This document shows, in pieces, positions 25,544 to 34,117 of a stretch of DNA of 64,000 nt (the first letter of the stretch is position 1; each line of letters starts with the position of its first letter). The position numbers and the translations under genes are program-made. The stretch is from Cryobacterium sp. Y50 (GTDB lineage Bacteria > Actinomycetota > Actinomycetes > Actinomycetales > Microbacteriaceae). The notes under the pieces are model-generated. The model was not told the DNA's origin. It did no database searches and saw nothing but the letters and a program-made list of their open reading frames with translations. The DNA is taken from the NCBI RefSeq assembly GCF_002929805.1, contig NZ_PJJM01000092.1, forward strand, positions 39,617 to 103,616. The letters are read 5' to 3'.

Positions 25544-26686
25544 CTAGACGCCGAGGCTTGCCACCGCGGCGACTGCTTCACCAACGGATGCCGCCGCCTC
25601 GGCCGCCTCCGCCGCCGATGTGCCAGCACCCAGCGTGAACCGCACCGCGGTCAACGCCAGGTCATTCGACAGGCCCATGGCGGTGAGCACGTGCGACGGC
25701 TCGCTGCTTCCGGCCGCGCAGGCGGACCCACTCGAACAGACGATGCCGCGCGCTTCGAGCTCCAGCAACACCGCCTCACCGCTCGTGCCGGGAAAGACGA
25801 AGGACGCAGTGCCCGGCAGTCGTTCGGTTGGGTGCCCGGTGAGCCGGGCCGACGGCGTCACGCGCAGCACCGTGGCGATGAACTCGTCGCGGAGGGCGCT
25901 GGTGCGCTGGGCGGCGAGAGCGCGTTCGTCGCTGGCCAGGCGCAGCGCCACCGCCAGGGCTAGCGCTCCGGCGACGTTCTCGGTGCCACTGCGTTTGCCG
26001 CGCTCCTGGCCGCCACCGTGCAGCAGCGGTTCGATCACGAGGCGGCCGCGCAGAAAAACCGCTCCGATGCCGGGGGGAGCGCCGAGTTTATGGCCGGACA
26101 GGCTCAGCGCGTCCACGCCGAGTGTCGTCACGTTCAGGTCGAGCCAGCCACCGGCCTGTACCGCGTCGGTGTGAAATGGTACGCCAGCGTCACGGGCAAC
26201 GTGAGCGAGGTCCGCAATGGGCTGCACGGTGCCGACCTCGTTGTTGGCGTAGTGCACCGAGACCAGGGTGGTGTCGGCGCGGAGCGCGCGGGCGAGGCCA
26301 GCGGGGTCGACGCGGCCGGCAGCATCCACTGGCAGCAGGGTGATCTCGAAACCGTGCAGTCGGCGCAAATAGTCGCAGGAGTCGAGCACGGCCTCGTGCT
26401 CGATCGGAGTGGTGACGATGTGGCGGCCGCGCGGGGCGCCGAGGGAGACTCCCTTGATGGCGAGGTTGTCGCTTTCGGTACCGCCGCTGGTGAACGTCAC
26501 TTCGCCGGGGCGGCAGCCAAGGAACCGGGCGACGCTGCGGCGCGCCTCCAGCAGCGCGGCAGCGGCCGCTTCGCCGACCTGGTGATGGCTCGACGGGTTG
26601 CCGAAGTCGCTCGTGAGGTGCGGCCACATGGCCATAAGCGCTTCACTGCGCACCGGGGTCGTCGCAGCATTGTCCAGGTAAATCAT
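25544..26686 (-). CDS. Cysteine desulfurase of the nad operon (NadS/NifS-like)
   Basis: A 380-residue class I PLP cysteine desulfurase. MIYLDNAATTPV is the typical start, the PLP lysine is in LSLSGHKLGAPPG, and the catalytic cysteine is in GIVCSSGSACAAGSS. It releases sulfur from cysteine for iron-sulfur assembly. As the last gene after nadA-nadB-nadC, it most likely supplies the [4Fe-4S] cluster of quinolinate synthase NadA. The ATG at 26686 is chosen over 26731 because it gives the family N-terminus and lies 4 bp after nadC. Confidence 0.9.
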   Translation of the reverse strand: MIYLDNAATTPVRSEALMAMWPHLTSDFGNPSSHHQVGEAAAAALLEARRSVARFLGCRPGEVTFTSGGTESDNLAIKGVSLGAPRGRHIVTTPIEHEAVLDSCDYLRRLHGFEITLLPVDAAGRVDPAGLARALRADTTLVSVHYANNEVGTVQPIADLAHVARDAGVPFHTDAVQAGGWLDLNVTTLGVDALSLSGHKLGAPPGIGAVFLRGRLVIEPLLHGGGQERGKRSGTENVAGALALAVALRLASDERALAAQRTSALRDEFIATVLRVTPSARLTGHPTERLPGTASFVFPGTSGEAVLLELEARGIVCSSGSACAAGSSEPSHVLTAMGLSNDLALTAVRFTLGAGTSAAEAAEAAASVGEAVAAVASLGV

Positions 26687-26690
26687 GGGC

Positions 26691-27569
26691 TCAGAGCGCG
26701 AATCCGGCCGGCGCGCTGACTCGAATGGCAATGTCGAGTCCGAGGTCTAGCGAGTTCACGCTGTGGGTGAGAGCACCGACCGAGATGACGTCGACGCCGC
26801 ATGCCGCGATGTCGCGTACCGTGTCGAGCGAGACTCCGCCGCTGGCCTCGACGATGGCCCGGCCGGCGATCTGCTGCACGCCTGTAAGCAAGTCCTCCGG
26901 GCTGAAATTGTCGAGCATAATCGTGTCGATGCCGGCCGCGAGCACGTCGTCGATCTGGTCGAGGCGGTCGACCTCCACCTCGAAGTGGGTGGTGTGCGAG
27001 AGCTTCGCGCGCGCCGCGCGCAGCGCCTCGGTCAGTCCGAGCGGGCCGGCCGCGAGGATGGCGAGGTGGTTGTCCTTGGCCATCACCGTGTCGGAGAGGC
27101 TGAACCGGTGGTTGTGGCCGCCGCCGTCGCGCACGGCCTGGCGCTCGAGGGCGCGCAGCCCTGGCGTGGTCTTACGGGTGTCGACGATGCGGGCCTTGGT
27201 GCCGGCCGTCTCGGTGACGTACCGGGCGGTCAGGGTGGCGATTCCGCTCATCCGCTGCACGAAGTTCAGACCGATGCGCTCCGCCTGCAGGATGCCGCGG
27301 GCCGGGCCGGCCACCTCGGCGAGCGTGGCGCCGGGTTCGAACCGATCGCCGTCTTTGACGAACTGGCGAACCTCGATGCGGGGGTCGGTCAGGCGAAAGG
27401 CGGCGGTGAAGACGGCGCCGCCGCTGAACACGCCGGGTTCGCGGGCCTCGAGCCTGGCCGTCGCGACGGCGTCCTCGGGGATGAGCACGGTCGAGGTGAG
27501 GTCACCCCAGGGCGCATCCTCGTCGAGGGCGGCCTGCACGACAACGTCGATGGAGTGAGTGGTCAGCAT
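26691..27569 (-). CDS. nadC: Nicotinate-nucleotide pyrophosphorylase (carboxylating)
   Basis: A 292-residue quinolinate phosphoribosyltransferase making nicotinate mononucleotide from quinolinate and PRPP. Motifs include LDEDAPWGDLTS, LNFVQRMSGIAT, VDTRKTTPGLR, DNHLAIL and a C-terminal VEASGGVSLDTV then DVISVGALTHS. The ATG at 27569 has GGAGGCC upstream and overlaps the nadB stop by 7 bp; a longer ORF from 27794 is an artefact inside nadB. Confidence 0.95.
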   Translation of the reverse strand: MLTTHSIDVVVQAALDEDAPWGDLTSTVLIPEDAVATARLEAREPGVFSGGAVFTAAFRLTDPRIEVRQFVKDGDRFEPGATLAEVAGPARGILQAERIGLNFVQRMSGIATLTARYVTETAGTKARIVDTRKTTPGLRALERQAVRDGGGHNHRFSLSDTVMAKDNHLAILAAGPLGLTEALRAARAKLSHTTHFEVEVDRLDQIDDVLAAGIDTIMLDNFSPEDLLTGVQQIAGRAIVEASGGVSLDTVRDIAACGVDVISVGALTHSVNSLDLGLDIAIRVSAPAGFAL

Positions 27570-29278
27570 GCGATGGCCTCCTTGGCCGGAATGAGAGTGC
27601 GGGATTGCGAGCGTCGTACGTGTGACACTGAGCGGGCCAGTTCGGGCCGGGTGTCGGTGAAGTCCGAGCGGTAGTGTGCGCCGCGCGACTCTTCGCGGGC
27701 CAGGGCGGCGGTCACGAGCAGGCGCGCCAGGTCGAGCAGGTTGCGGTCTTCGAGGGCGGCGACGGAGCTGCTGGTAGCGTCGGAGGCCGTCCATTCGGCG
27801 AGGGCTGCTGCTGCTGCAGTGAGGCCGACGCCGGAGCGGTGCACTCCGGCGGAGTCCCAGAGGAGTTGCTGCAGGGTTTGGCGGTTGACCAGCGTGCCGA
27901 GATCGGTTGACGGTGATGTTCTGGCGGTCTCGACCAGCTCGACTCGTGGATGGTTTGTTTTCGCAGGTCGGGTTGCGTCACCGACGGCGTCAACGCCCTG
28001 GACTCGCAAATGGAGTAAATATGCTGGTTGGGTAGCGTTGGCAGGGTCGACCTGGGTAGCCCCGGCGGGGGAGTGTACGGCCAGCGGCGTCACGGTCGTG
28101 CTCATCCGCCAAGGCTCGCCGAGGGCGCGCACGGCTCGGTCGGCGAACACTGCCGCCTCGAGCAGGGAGTTTGAGGCGAGCCGGTTGGCGCCGTGCGCTC
28201 CGGTGCGGGCAACCTCGCCGACGGCGAAGAGCCCGGGCAGGCTGGTTCGACCCCAGGCATCCGTTTCGACGCCGCCCATCCAATAATGCGCGGCCGGGGC
28301 CACCGGAAGCGGATCGACGGCCCAGTCCAGACCCGCTCCCCGGCAGGCCGTTGTGATGGTGGGAAATCGGGTTTCGAGCAATGTGCGTCCGAGCGCGGTG
28401 GCGTCGAGCAGCACCGGAGTGCCGCCCTGCCGCTCCATTTGGCGCGCGATGGCCCGGGCGACGACGTCGCGCGGCGCGAGTTCGGCGTCGGGGTGCTCGC
28501 CGTGCATAAAACGACCGCCGAGCTGATCGCGCAGCACGGCGCCTTCGCCGCGCACCGCCTCCGACACCAGCGGCGTTCCGGGCACGGCGAGGGCGGTCGG
28601 GTGAAATTGATAAAATTCCAGATCGGTAACGGATGCCCCCGCTCGCCACGCCGCCGCCACCCCGTCCCCGGTTGCGACCGAGGGATTGGTGGTGTGCGTG
28701 TACAGCGCGCCGGCGCCGCCGGTGGCCAGGATCAGGGCGTCAGCGGTCAGCGAAAGCTGCACGCCGTCTGGGCCGAGCACCCGAGCGCCGACCACGTCGC
28801 CCCGGTCAAGTATCAGGTCGACGAGCATGGTGTGCTCCCGCACCTCGATCGCAGCGCGGCGCCGCACGGTCGCCACGAGCGCTGCTTCGACCGCGGCACC
28901 GGTGGCGTCGCCGCCGGCGTGCACGACCCGGGAACGGGAGTGGGCGGCTTCGAGGCCGCGGGCCACGCCGGATTCATCCCGGTCGAAGTCCACGCCGAAG
29001 CGAATGAGGTCGCGCACCCGTGCCGGACCCTCCTCACAGAGCACGCGCACGGCCGCCGGGTCGCACAGGCCGGCGCCGGCGCGCAGGGTGTCGAGTACGT
29101 GGGCGTCGACCGAGTCGTCGCGAAACAGGGCGGCGGCAATGCCGCCCTGCGCATAACGGGTGTTGCTCTCCGGCAGCACCGACTTCGTGACGAGCACGAC
29201 GCGGTGGCCGGCATCCGCTGCCCGCACGGCCGCGAGTAAGCCGCCGAGGCCGCTGCCGATGACGAGAATCGACGCCAT
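27563..29278 (-). CDS. nadB: L-aspartate oxidase
   Basis: A 571-residue flavoprotein that oxidises aspartate to iminoaspartate in de novo NAD synthesis. It has the FAD motif VIGSGLGGLLAAVRAA, SNTRYAQGGIAAA, FYQFHPTAL, APAAHYWMGG and the FAD-contacting GAHGANRLASNSLLEA. The C-terminal helical domain carries a degenerate linker, where residues near 440-450 (RVELVETART) are encoded by a REP-like repeat. The ATG at 29278 lies 1 base after the nadA stop. Confidence 0.94.
   Translation of the reverse strand: MASILVIGSGLGGLLAAVRAADAGHRVVLVTKSVLPESNTRYAQGGIAAALFRDDSVDAHVLDTLRAGAGLCDPAAVRVLCEEGPARVRDLIRFGVDFDRDESGVARGLEAAHSRSRVVHAGGDATGAAVEAALVATVRRRAAIEVREHTMLVDLILDRGDVVGARVLGPDGVQLSLTADALILATGGAGALYTHTTNPSVATGDGVAAAWRAGASVTDLEFYQFHPTALAVPGTPLVSEAVRGEGAVLRDQLGGRFMHGEHPDAELAPRDVVARAIARQMERQGGTPVLLDATALGRTLLETRFPTITTACRGAGLDWAVDPLPVAPAAHYWMGGVETDAWGRTSLPGLFAVGEVARTGAHGANRLASNSLLEAAVFADRAVRALGEPWRMSTTVTPLAVHSPAGATQVDPANATQPAYLLHLRVQGVDAVGDATRPAKTNHPRVELVETARTSPSTDLGTLVNRQTLQQLLWDSAGVHRSGVGLTAAAAALAEWTASDATSSSVAALEDRNLLDLARLLVTAALAREESRGAHYRSDFTDTRPELARSVSHVRRSQSRTLIPAKEAIAC
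27927..27956. repeat. REP-like element embedded in nadB
   Basis: On the minus strand the core GTCGAGCTGGTCGAGAC encodes VELVET, a sequence I know as a dispersed repeat in Microbacteriaceae genomes. It lies in frame between the flavin domain and the helical C-terminal domain of NadB. Confidence 0.5.
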
Positions 29279-29279
29279 G

Positions 29280-30626
29280 TCAGACGCCGGCCAGGAGGGC
29301 CGTCGGCACGGTGGATTCTGGAGCAAAGGATGCCGGCGGCCGGGCCGCCAGCATCCGCTCAAGGGCGACGCGAGCGTGTTCGGCGATATCGGCCGACACT
29401 GTGATCTGGTTGAGCATCTGGCCCGGTTGTTCGCCGCCACCGATGAGCGCTTCGAGCACCCAAGCCAGGTAGCCGGCGTGGATGCGGTACATGGTGGAGC
29501 AGGGGCAGATCACCGGGTCGAGGCAGAAGATCTCATGCTCTGGGTGCTGGGCGGCTAGCCGGTTTACGAGGTTGATCTCGGTGCCGATGGCGAAGGTCGT
29601 ACCGGCCGGGGCAGCGGCGATGGTTTTAGTGATGAAGTCGGTGGATCCGGCCGAGTCAGCGGCGTCGACGACCGCCATCGGGCATTCCGGGTGCACGATG
29701 ATCTGCACACCGGGGTGCTCGGCGCGGGCGGCGTCGATCTGCGGCACGGTGAAGCGGCGGTGCACGCTGCAGAAACCGTGCCAGAGCACGACGCGGGCGG
29801 TGTCGAGTTGCTCGGCCGTGTTGCCGCCGAGCGGCCTGGTCGGGTTCCACATCGGCATCGCATCGAGTGGCACCCCCATCGCCTTGGCAGTGTTGCGGCC
29901 GAGGTGCTGGTCGGGGAAGAACAAGACGCGCTGGCCGCGTTCGAAGGCCCACTCGAGCACGGTCTGCGCGTTCGACGAGGTGCAGACAATGCCGCCGTGC
30001 TCGCCGCAGAAGCCCTTGAGCGCGGCGGAGGAATTCATGTAGGTGACCGGAATCACCGGAACCCGGCCGGAGGCATCCGCTTCGGTGCCGTAGAGGACCT
30101 CGAGCTGCTCCCAACACTCAGTGACCGAGTCGATGTCGGCCATGTCGGCCATCGAGCAGCCGGCGGCCAGGTTCGGCAGGATCACGGCCTGATCGGGCCC
30201 GGAGAGCAGGTCGGCGGTTTCTGCCATGAAGTGCACGCCACAGAACACGATCGCGGCGGCGTCGGGGCGGCTCTGGGTAGCCTGGGCGAGCTGAAAGCTG
30301 TCGCCGACGAAATCGGCGTGCCGCAGCACCTCATCGCGCTGGTAGAAGTGACCGAGAATGACCACCGAGTCGCCGAGCACGTTCTTGGCCTCGACGATGC
30401 GCGCGCTGAGTTCCTCCGGTGAGGCGGTGCGGTACCGCTCGGGCAGTGCACCCTGGCGGGGAGAGCCGGCCGGAATGACGTCACCCATCGACGATCCGGG
30501 GCCATAACCGGGGGTGCCGGTGTCGAACTCCCACGGATCTGTCGCCAGATCAGGGCTGCACGTGCTGCCGGCGGCTTTGCCGGTGCCGATGAGACGAATG
30601 GTGGTCTCGACCGAGGGAATAGTCAT
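29280..30626 (-). CDS. nadA: Quinolinate synthase
   Basis: A 448-residue iron-sulfur enzyme that condenses iminoaspartate with DHAP to quinolinate. LGHFYQRDEV, FCGVHFMAETADLL, NLAAGCSMADMAD, VTYMNSSAALKGFCGEHGG and CLDPVICPCSTMYRIH are visible; cysteines in the second half of the protein fit the [4Fe-4S] ligands. The length is that of the long actinobacterial NadA group, with about 60 extra N-terminal residues. It starts 48 bp after nrtR and runs into nadB. Confidence 0.95.
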   Translation of the reverse strand: MTIPSVETTIRLIGTGKAAGSTCSPDLATDPWEFDTGTPGYGPGSSMGDVIPAGSPRQGALPERYRTASPEELSARIVEAKNVLGDSVVILGHFYQRDEVLRHADFVGDSFQLAQATQSRPDAAAIVFCGVHFMAETADLLSGPDQAVILPNLAAGCSMADMADIDSVTECWEQLEVLYGTEADASGRVPVIPVTYMNSSAALKGFCGEHGGIVCTSSNAQTVLEWAFERGQRVLFFPDQHLGRNTAKAMGVPLDAMPMWNPTRPLGGNTAEQLDTARVVLWHGFCSVHRRFTVPQIDAARAEHPGVQIIVHPECPMAVVDAADSAGSTDFITKTIAAAPAGTTFAIGTEINLVNRLAAQHPEHEIFCLDPVICPCSTMYRIHAGYLAWVLEALIGGGEQPGQMLNQITVSADIAEHARVALERMLAARPPASFAPESTVPTALLAGV

Positions 30627-30674
30627 GGTCGTGCTCCTTGCAAGATAATGAGAGTGAGAAGTGAGAAACCTGGG

Positions 30675-31481
30675 TCAGAGCAGCGGCAGCGGTGGGTCGT
30701 GCTCGTTGGCACGATCGTCATAGCGGTAGAGCCGCGCCGGTCGATGCCGGGCCCCGGCCACGTGCTGATCGGTGCTGATCAGAGTGCCGCTCGCCTCGAT
30801 CGACCGCCGAAAATTGGCCGGGTCGAGCGCCTTGTGCAGCACGGCCTCGTGTACCTCCCGCAGCTGGGCGAGGGTGAACGTGTCACCGAGAAAGGCGTGT
30901 GCGATTCGCGCGTATTCGACCTTGGTGCGCAGTCGCCAGAGCGCGTATTCGACCACGCTGTTGTGGTCGAAGGCGAGCGGGGGCAGCGAATCGGCAGCGA
31001 ACCACCGCACGTTTTCACCAACGGATGCCCGTTCCGCCACCTCCGAGCGCACCAGCGCCCAGTACACGACGGAGACCACGCGCAGCCCGGGGGAGCGGTT
31101 GAGACGTCCGAAGGTATAGAGCTGCTCGAGGTAGCGCGGGGACAGCTCCGTGGTCTCGCGCAGGGTGCGGGCGGCGGCGGCGGCGAGTTCTTCGTCTGCG
31201 GGCAGCCACCCACCGGGCAGCGCCCAAAGATCGCGGTGTGGGTCGCGGGTGCGCCGAACGAGGGGTAGCCACAGGGTCTTGAGTCCGGACTCGTCGTCGG
31301 GGCGCAGGGCGAAGATCACGGTCGACACGGCCAGACTTGAACCCGCAGCGCTCGCTCCCGCAGTGCTCGCCGGGACGCCTTCGACGACGAGCGGGCTCTG
31401 TAGGGCGCTCAGGGGGGTCTGTACGGAATGCTCCAGCACGGGATCCAGTCGTAAAGGTCGATTTGACTCTAACTGCTGCAC
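30675..31481 (-). CDS. nrtR: NrtR-type Nudix-related regulator of NAD synthesis
   Basis: A 268-residue protein with a Nudix-like domain (LWLPLVRRTRDPHRDLWALP onward) and a C-terminal winged helix with FTLAQLREVHEAVLHKALD, NFRRSIEASG and RPARLYRY. The Nudix box is degenerate: RTLRETTEL stands where a catalytic REUxEExGU is expected, which suits a ligand sensor instead of a hydrolase. It heads the nad operon. The GTG at 31481 is tentative; the first 45 residues are not conserved-looking and the true start may lie inside. Confidence 0.82.
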   Translation of the reverse strand: MQQLESNRPLRLDPVLEHSVQTPLSALQSPLVVEGVPASTAGASAAGSSLAVSTVIFALRPDDESGLKTLWLPLVRRTRDPHRDLWALPGGWLPADEELAAAAARTLRETTELSPRYLEQLYTFGRLNRSPGLRVVSVVYWALVRSEVAERASVGENVRWFAADSLPPLAFDHNSVVEYALWRLRTKVEYARIAHAFLGDTFTLAQLREVHEAVLHKALDPANFRRSIEASGTLISTDQHVAGARHRPARLYRYDDRANEHDPPLPLL

Positions 31482-31490
31482 CCATCATAT

Positions 31491-31503
31491 AGTCAAACTG
31501 ACT
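31491..31503. promoter_or_regulatory. Candidate NrtR operator
   Basis: AGTCA-AAC-TGACT is a 5+3+5 inverted repeat about 10 bases before the nrtR start, resembling the AGTCA...TGACT sites I recall for actinobacterial NrtR. A related half-symmetric GTCGATTTGAC lies at 31458-31468, inside the proposed N-terminal coding region. Confidence 0.55.
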
Positions 31504-31636
31504 CAAACACCCGAAGGTGACGAAACCCCGTCGTTCTTCGGTTGGCGCAATTCATCCATAGGCGGTCGCCCGTAAGTCGAACTTCGTGCGGGAAACGCTG
31601 ATCTCGGATCAATCGGGTTGTAGAATCGCAACCCAA

Positions 31637-31664
31637 GCCAGAGGAGTCAGGCCAGAGGAGTCAG
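31637..31664. repeat. 14-bp tandem duplication across a stop codon
   Basis: GCCAGAGGAGTCAG occurs twice in direct tandem. The second copy contains the stop codon of the mannosyltransferase gene (complement of TCA 31661-31663). The rest of the gap 31504-31636 shows nothing definite. Confidence 0.8.
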
Positions 31665-32428
31665 GCTCCGCGGGTTGCGGCAGCTGCGCGCGCGCCGGCC
31701 CGGCTGATGCCCATGCCCGTCACGCTCCAGAGAGTCACCCGGGCCATCGCCTCGATCGCGATGCGCGGGCTCATCTTCGACGACCCGCGCACCCGCTCGA
31801 CGAAGGTGATCGGCACTTCGACGACGCGCAGGTCGGCGCGCACGGCGTGCAGCAGCATCTCGATCTGAAAGCAGTAGCCGAGGCTGTCGACGCTGGAGAG
31901 GTCCATGCGTGACAGGGCGCGGGCCGAATACACCCGGTAGCCGCCGGTGGCGTCGCGCTGAGGCAGCCGCAGCAGCATCCGGGAGTAGAAGGACCCGCCG
32001 CGGAAGAGCGCCCGTCGATGCCAGGGCCAATTCTCGATGGCCCCACCCGGCACCCAGCGTGATCCCAGCACGACGTCGGCCGTTTCGGCCGCGGTCAGCA
32101 GGCTGGCGAGTTGCTCCGGCTGGTGGGATCCGTCGGCGTCGAGCTGCACAAGCTGGGTATAGCCGTGGCCGAGAGCCCAGCCGAAGCCCTCGAGGTAGGC
32201 GGCGCCAAGGCCGGTCTTGGCGGTGCGATGTAGAACGTGTACGGCCGAATCCGCCGCGGCAATCTGATCGGCGAGGCTGCCTGTACCGTCGGGGGAGGCA
32301 TCATCGACGACCAAAATGTGCGCCTCGGGAACGCTAGAGCGTACGCGTTCAACAATGCTGGCCACGTTCTCGGCCTCGTTGTAGGTAGGAATGATGACCA
32401 GCGTGATAACTGCGAAGTTCTGGGGCAC
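31661..32428 (-). CDS. Polyprenol-phosphate mannosyltransferase-like GT2
   Basis: A 255-residue cytoplasmic-face glycosyltransferase of the Ppm1/DPM1 group with VIIPTYNEAENV, ILVVDDASPDGTG, LVQLDADGSHQPEQL, DVVLGSRWVPGG and RDATGGYRVY. The absence of C-terminal membrane segments matches the DPM1 catalytic form. It should make polyprenyl-phospho-mannose, the donor for extracytoplasmic mannosyltransferases such as the GT-C protein 4 bp upstream. The start is a GTG at 32428. Confidence 0.87.
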   Translation of the reverse strand: MPQNFAVITLVIIPTYNEAENVASIVERVRSSVPEAHILVVDDASPDGTGSLADQIAAADSAVHVLHRTAKTGLGAAYLEGFGWALGHGYTQLVQLDADGSHQPEQLASLLTAAETADVVLGSRWVPGGAIENWPWHRRALFRGGSFYSRMLLRLPQRDATGGYRVYSARALSRMDLSSVDSLGYCFQIEMLLHAVRADLRVVEVPITFVERVRGSSKMSPRIAIEAMARVTLWSVTGMGISRAGARAAAATRGA

Positions 32429-32432
32429 TGGC

Positions 32433-34001
32433 TTACCTCGTCATTTCAATAATGATGGTGCGGTTGACCAGCGTCGTCTCGTCGACGCGGAATCCTTGCA
32501 ATTGCAGCGTGCGGACATCCGTTTCATTTCGCCATTCCGCACTCCCCGAGTATTGCAGCAGCCAGACCGTGTTGAGGTTCGCCAGGGCCGGAAGCGCGTC
32601 GGTCAGCGGAGCTACTTCGTCCCAGAGCCAAGCCGTGTCGCTGTAGGCACGAGTCAGCGTCACGTCGTGCAGGCCGGCGAACGCCTCGGGGTAGAGGTGC
32701 ATCGCCAGGCGCGGAACGCGCGACGGGCGAACGCTCTGGTCGAAGATGATGCCGTCGCCGGGCAGGGCCTCGGTTGCCAGCACGGCTGCCGCCTGACGCC
32801 AGTCGCTGCCCTCGTTCTTGCCGAAGTCACCGCGTTGCACGGCGTAGGCGGGCACGATGGTGGCCACGAGCAGGGCAACGCTTGCGGCGCGCAGCCAATT
32901 ATTGGCCAGGGCAGCAACCCCCACGGCGATCACGACGCCCACCGCCGGAGCGCAGATCGACAGGTAGCGCGTCGAGTACATCGGGGTGACTAACTCGTTG
33001 CCGAGCAAGAGGATACCGCTCGGCAGCAGCATCCAGGCCAGGAAAATACTCAGCGCACCGCGGCTGGGCAGACCGGCCTGATAATGCGTGCCGCGGCGCC
33101 GAAAAAATACTGCCATGACGGCCACGACAATGAGCGCCCAGGCCATGATCGCGACCGGAACGGTGTCGAACCACTGCATGACCGCAGCTTCGGAGACGGT
33201 GACCCGCGGTCGGCGGCCGATGAACGCGATCTGCTCCCGCTGGGCTGAGCCCGCGAGCAGAATGGGCAGGGCCAGCAATAGCCCGAGGAGGCTCGCCCCC
33301 AGCCAGACGGCCAGGCTCCACCACAGTCGGGCAGTGGGTCGGCGAAGCGGATGCCGGTGAGCCAGCGCCACGACTGCGACGGCATGTACCGGAAGCAGCA
33401 GGGCCAGGTACAGAAAGACGTACAATCCGACCGCGAGCAGCACGGCGTAGCCACCCCACAGGGCGGTTTGTCGGCGGCGACTCGCGCTGCGGCTGCGCAC
33501 CGCGTGCACGAGCAGCACGGTCAGCCACACGCCGATGGCCGTCGCGATCGCCGTCGATCGCGCCTCTGACCCCATATAGGTCACCCGGGGCAGCACGGCG
33601 AAGATCAGGCCGGCGCCGATCGCCGCCGGGCGCGATGTGAATTTTTCGGCCAGAACGACCGTGCCAGCAGCGGCAGACCCGATCGCGATCGCGCTCGGCA
33701 GCCGGGTGGAGAACTCGGAGGCACCAAACAGGTCGATCCAGCCGTGCAGAAACAAGTAGTAAGCGCCGTGCACCGCATCGATGTTGCCGAGCATGGCGAA
33801 CAGTGAGGGCAGCGACCGCTCGCCCGACATCACACTGGCCGCTTCATCGCCCCAATACGACGGATGCCAGGACCAAGCGACCGACACGATAAAGCCGACG
33901 AGTCCCACGAGCAGAGCCGACCATCCGGTTGATCTGACGGTGTAATCGGGTCGGTGCATCGGTCGAGGAGCAACGGAATGAATCGCTGTAACGAAGGTCA
34001 C
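32433..34001 (-). CDS. Integral membrane GT-C glycosyltransferase
   Basis: About 522 residues with some ten hydrophobic segments and an extracytoplasmic C-terminal domain. SWHPSYWGDEAAS near residue 45 contains the acidic catalytic motif typical of PMT/ArnT-like GT-C enzymes, and NIDAVHGAYYLFLHGW follows. It should use a polyprenyl-phosphate sugar, probably that made by the adjacent GT2. The start is uncertain: GTG 34001 or ATG 33959, neither with a clear ribosome site. Substrate and acceptor are unknown. Confidence 0.82.
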   Translation of the reverse strand: MTFVTAIHSVAPRPMHRPDYTVRSTGWSALLVGLVGFIVSVAWSWHPSYWGDEAASVMSGERSLPSLFAMLGNIDAVHGAYYLFLHGWIDLFGASEFSTRLPSAIAIGSAAAGTVVLAEKFTSRPAAIGAGLIFAVLPRVTYMGSEARSTAIATAIGVWLTVLLVHAVRSRSASRRRQTALWGGYAVLLAVGLYVFLYLALLLPVHAVAVVALAHRHPLRRPTARLWWSLAVWLGASLLGLLLALPILLAGSAQREQIAFIGRRPRVTVSEAAVMQWFDTVPVAIMAWALIVVAVMAVFFRRRGTHYQAGLPSRGALSIFLAWMLLPSGILLLGNELVTPMYSTRYLSICAPAVGVVIAVGVAALANNWLRAASVALLVATIVPAYAVQRGDFGKNEGSDWRQAAAVLATEALPGDGIIFDQSVRPSRVPRLAMHLYPEAFAGLHDVTLTRAYSDTAWLWDEVAPLTDALPALANLNTVWLLQYSGSAEWRNETDVRTLQLQGFRVDETTLVNRTIIIEMTR

Positions 34002-34023
34002 TCGGTCAATTTACCCAATAATT

Positions 34024-34035
34024 GTTACCGGTAAC
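34024..34035. promoter_or_regulatory. 12-bp palindrome in a divergent promoter region
   Basis: GTTACCGGTAAC is a perfect palindrome between the divergent GT-C and nitrilase-family genes. It is a possible operator; no matching regulator is encoded next to it. Confidence 0.3.
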
Positions 34036-34117
34036 TACCGAACCCCCCCGAACTTGTCGCAAAGCCCAATCCCTTTGCCGCACGACGTCGTCATCGGCTG
34101 CCAGCTAGGCTTTTGCC

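Noticed and set aside
24446..25963. 505-codon open frame on the plus strand
   Set aside because: It runs antisense to the DUF222/HNH and cysteine desulfurase genes, both recognisable, and shows no domain.
28193..29239. 348-codon open frame on the plus strand
   Set aside because: It is antisense to nadB with no family features.
29280..30626. Broken NadA because of the long N-terminus
   Set aside because: Long NadA proteins with such an extension are usual in actinobacteria, and the key motifs are intact.
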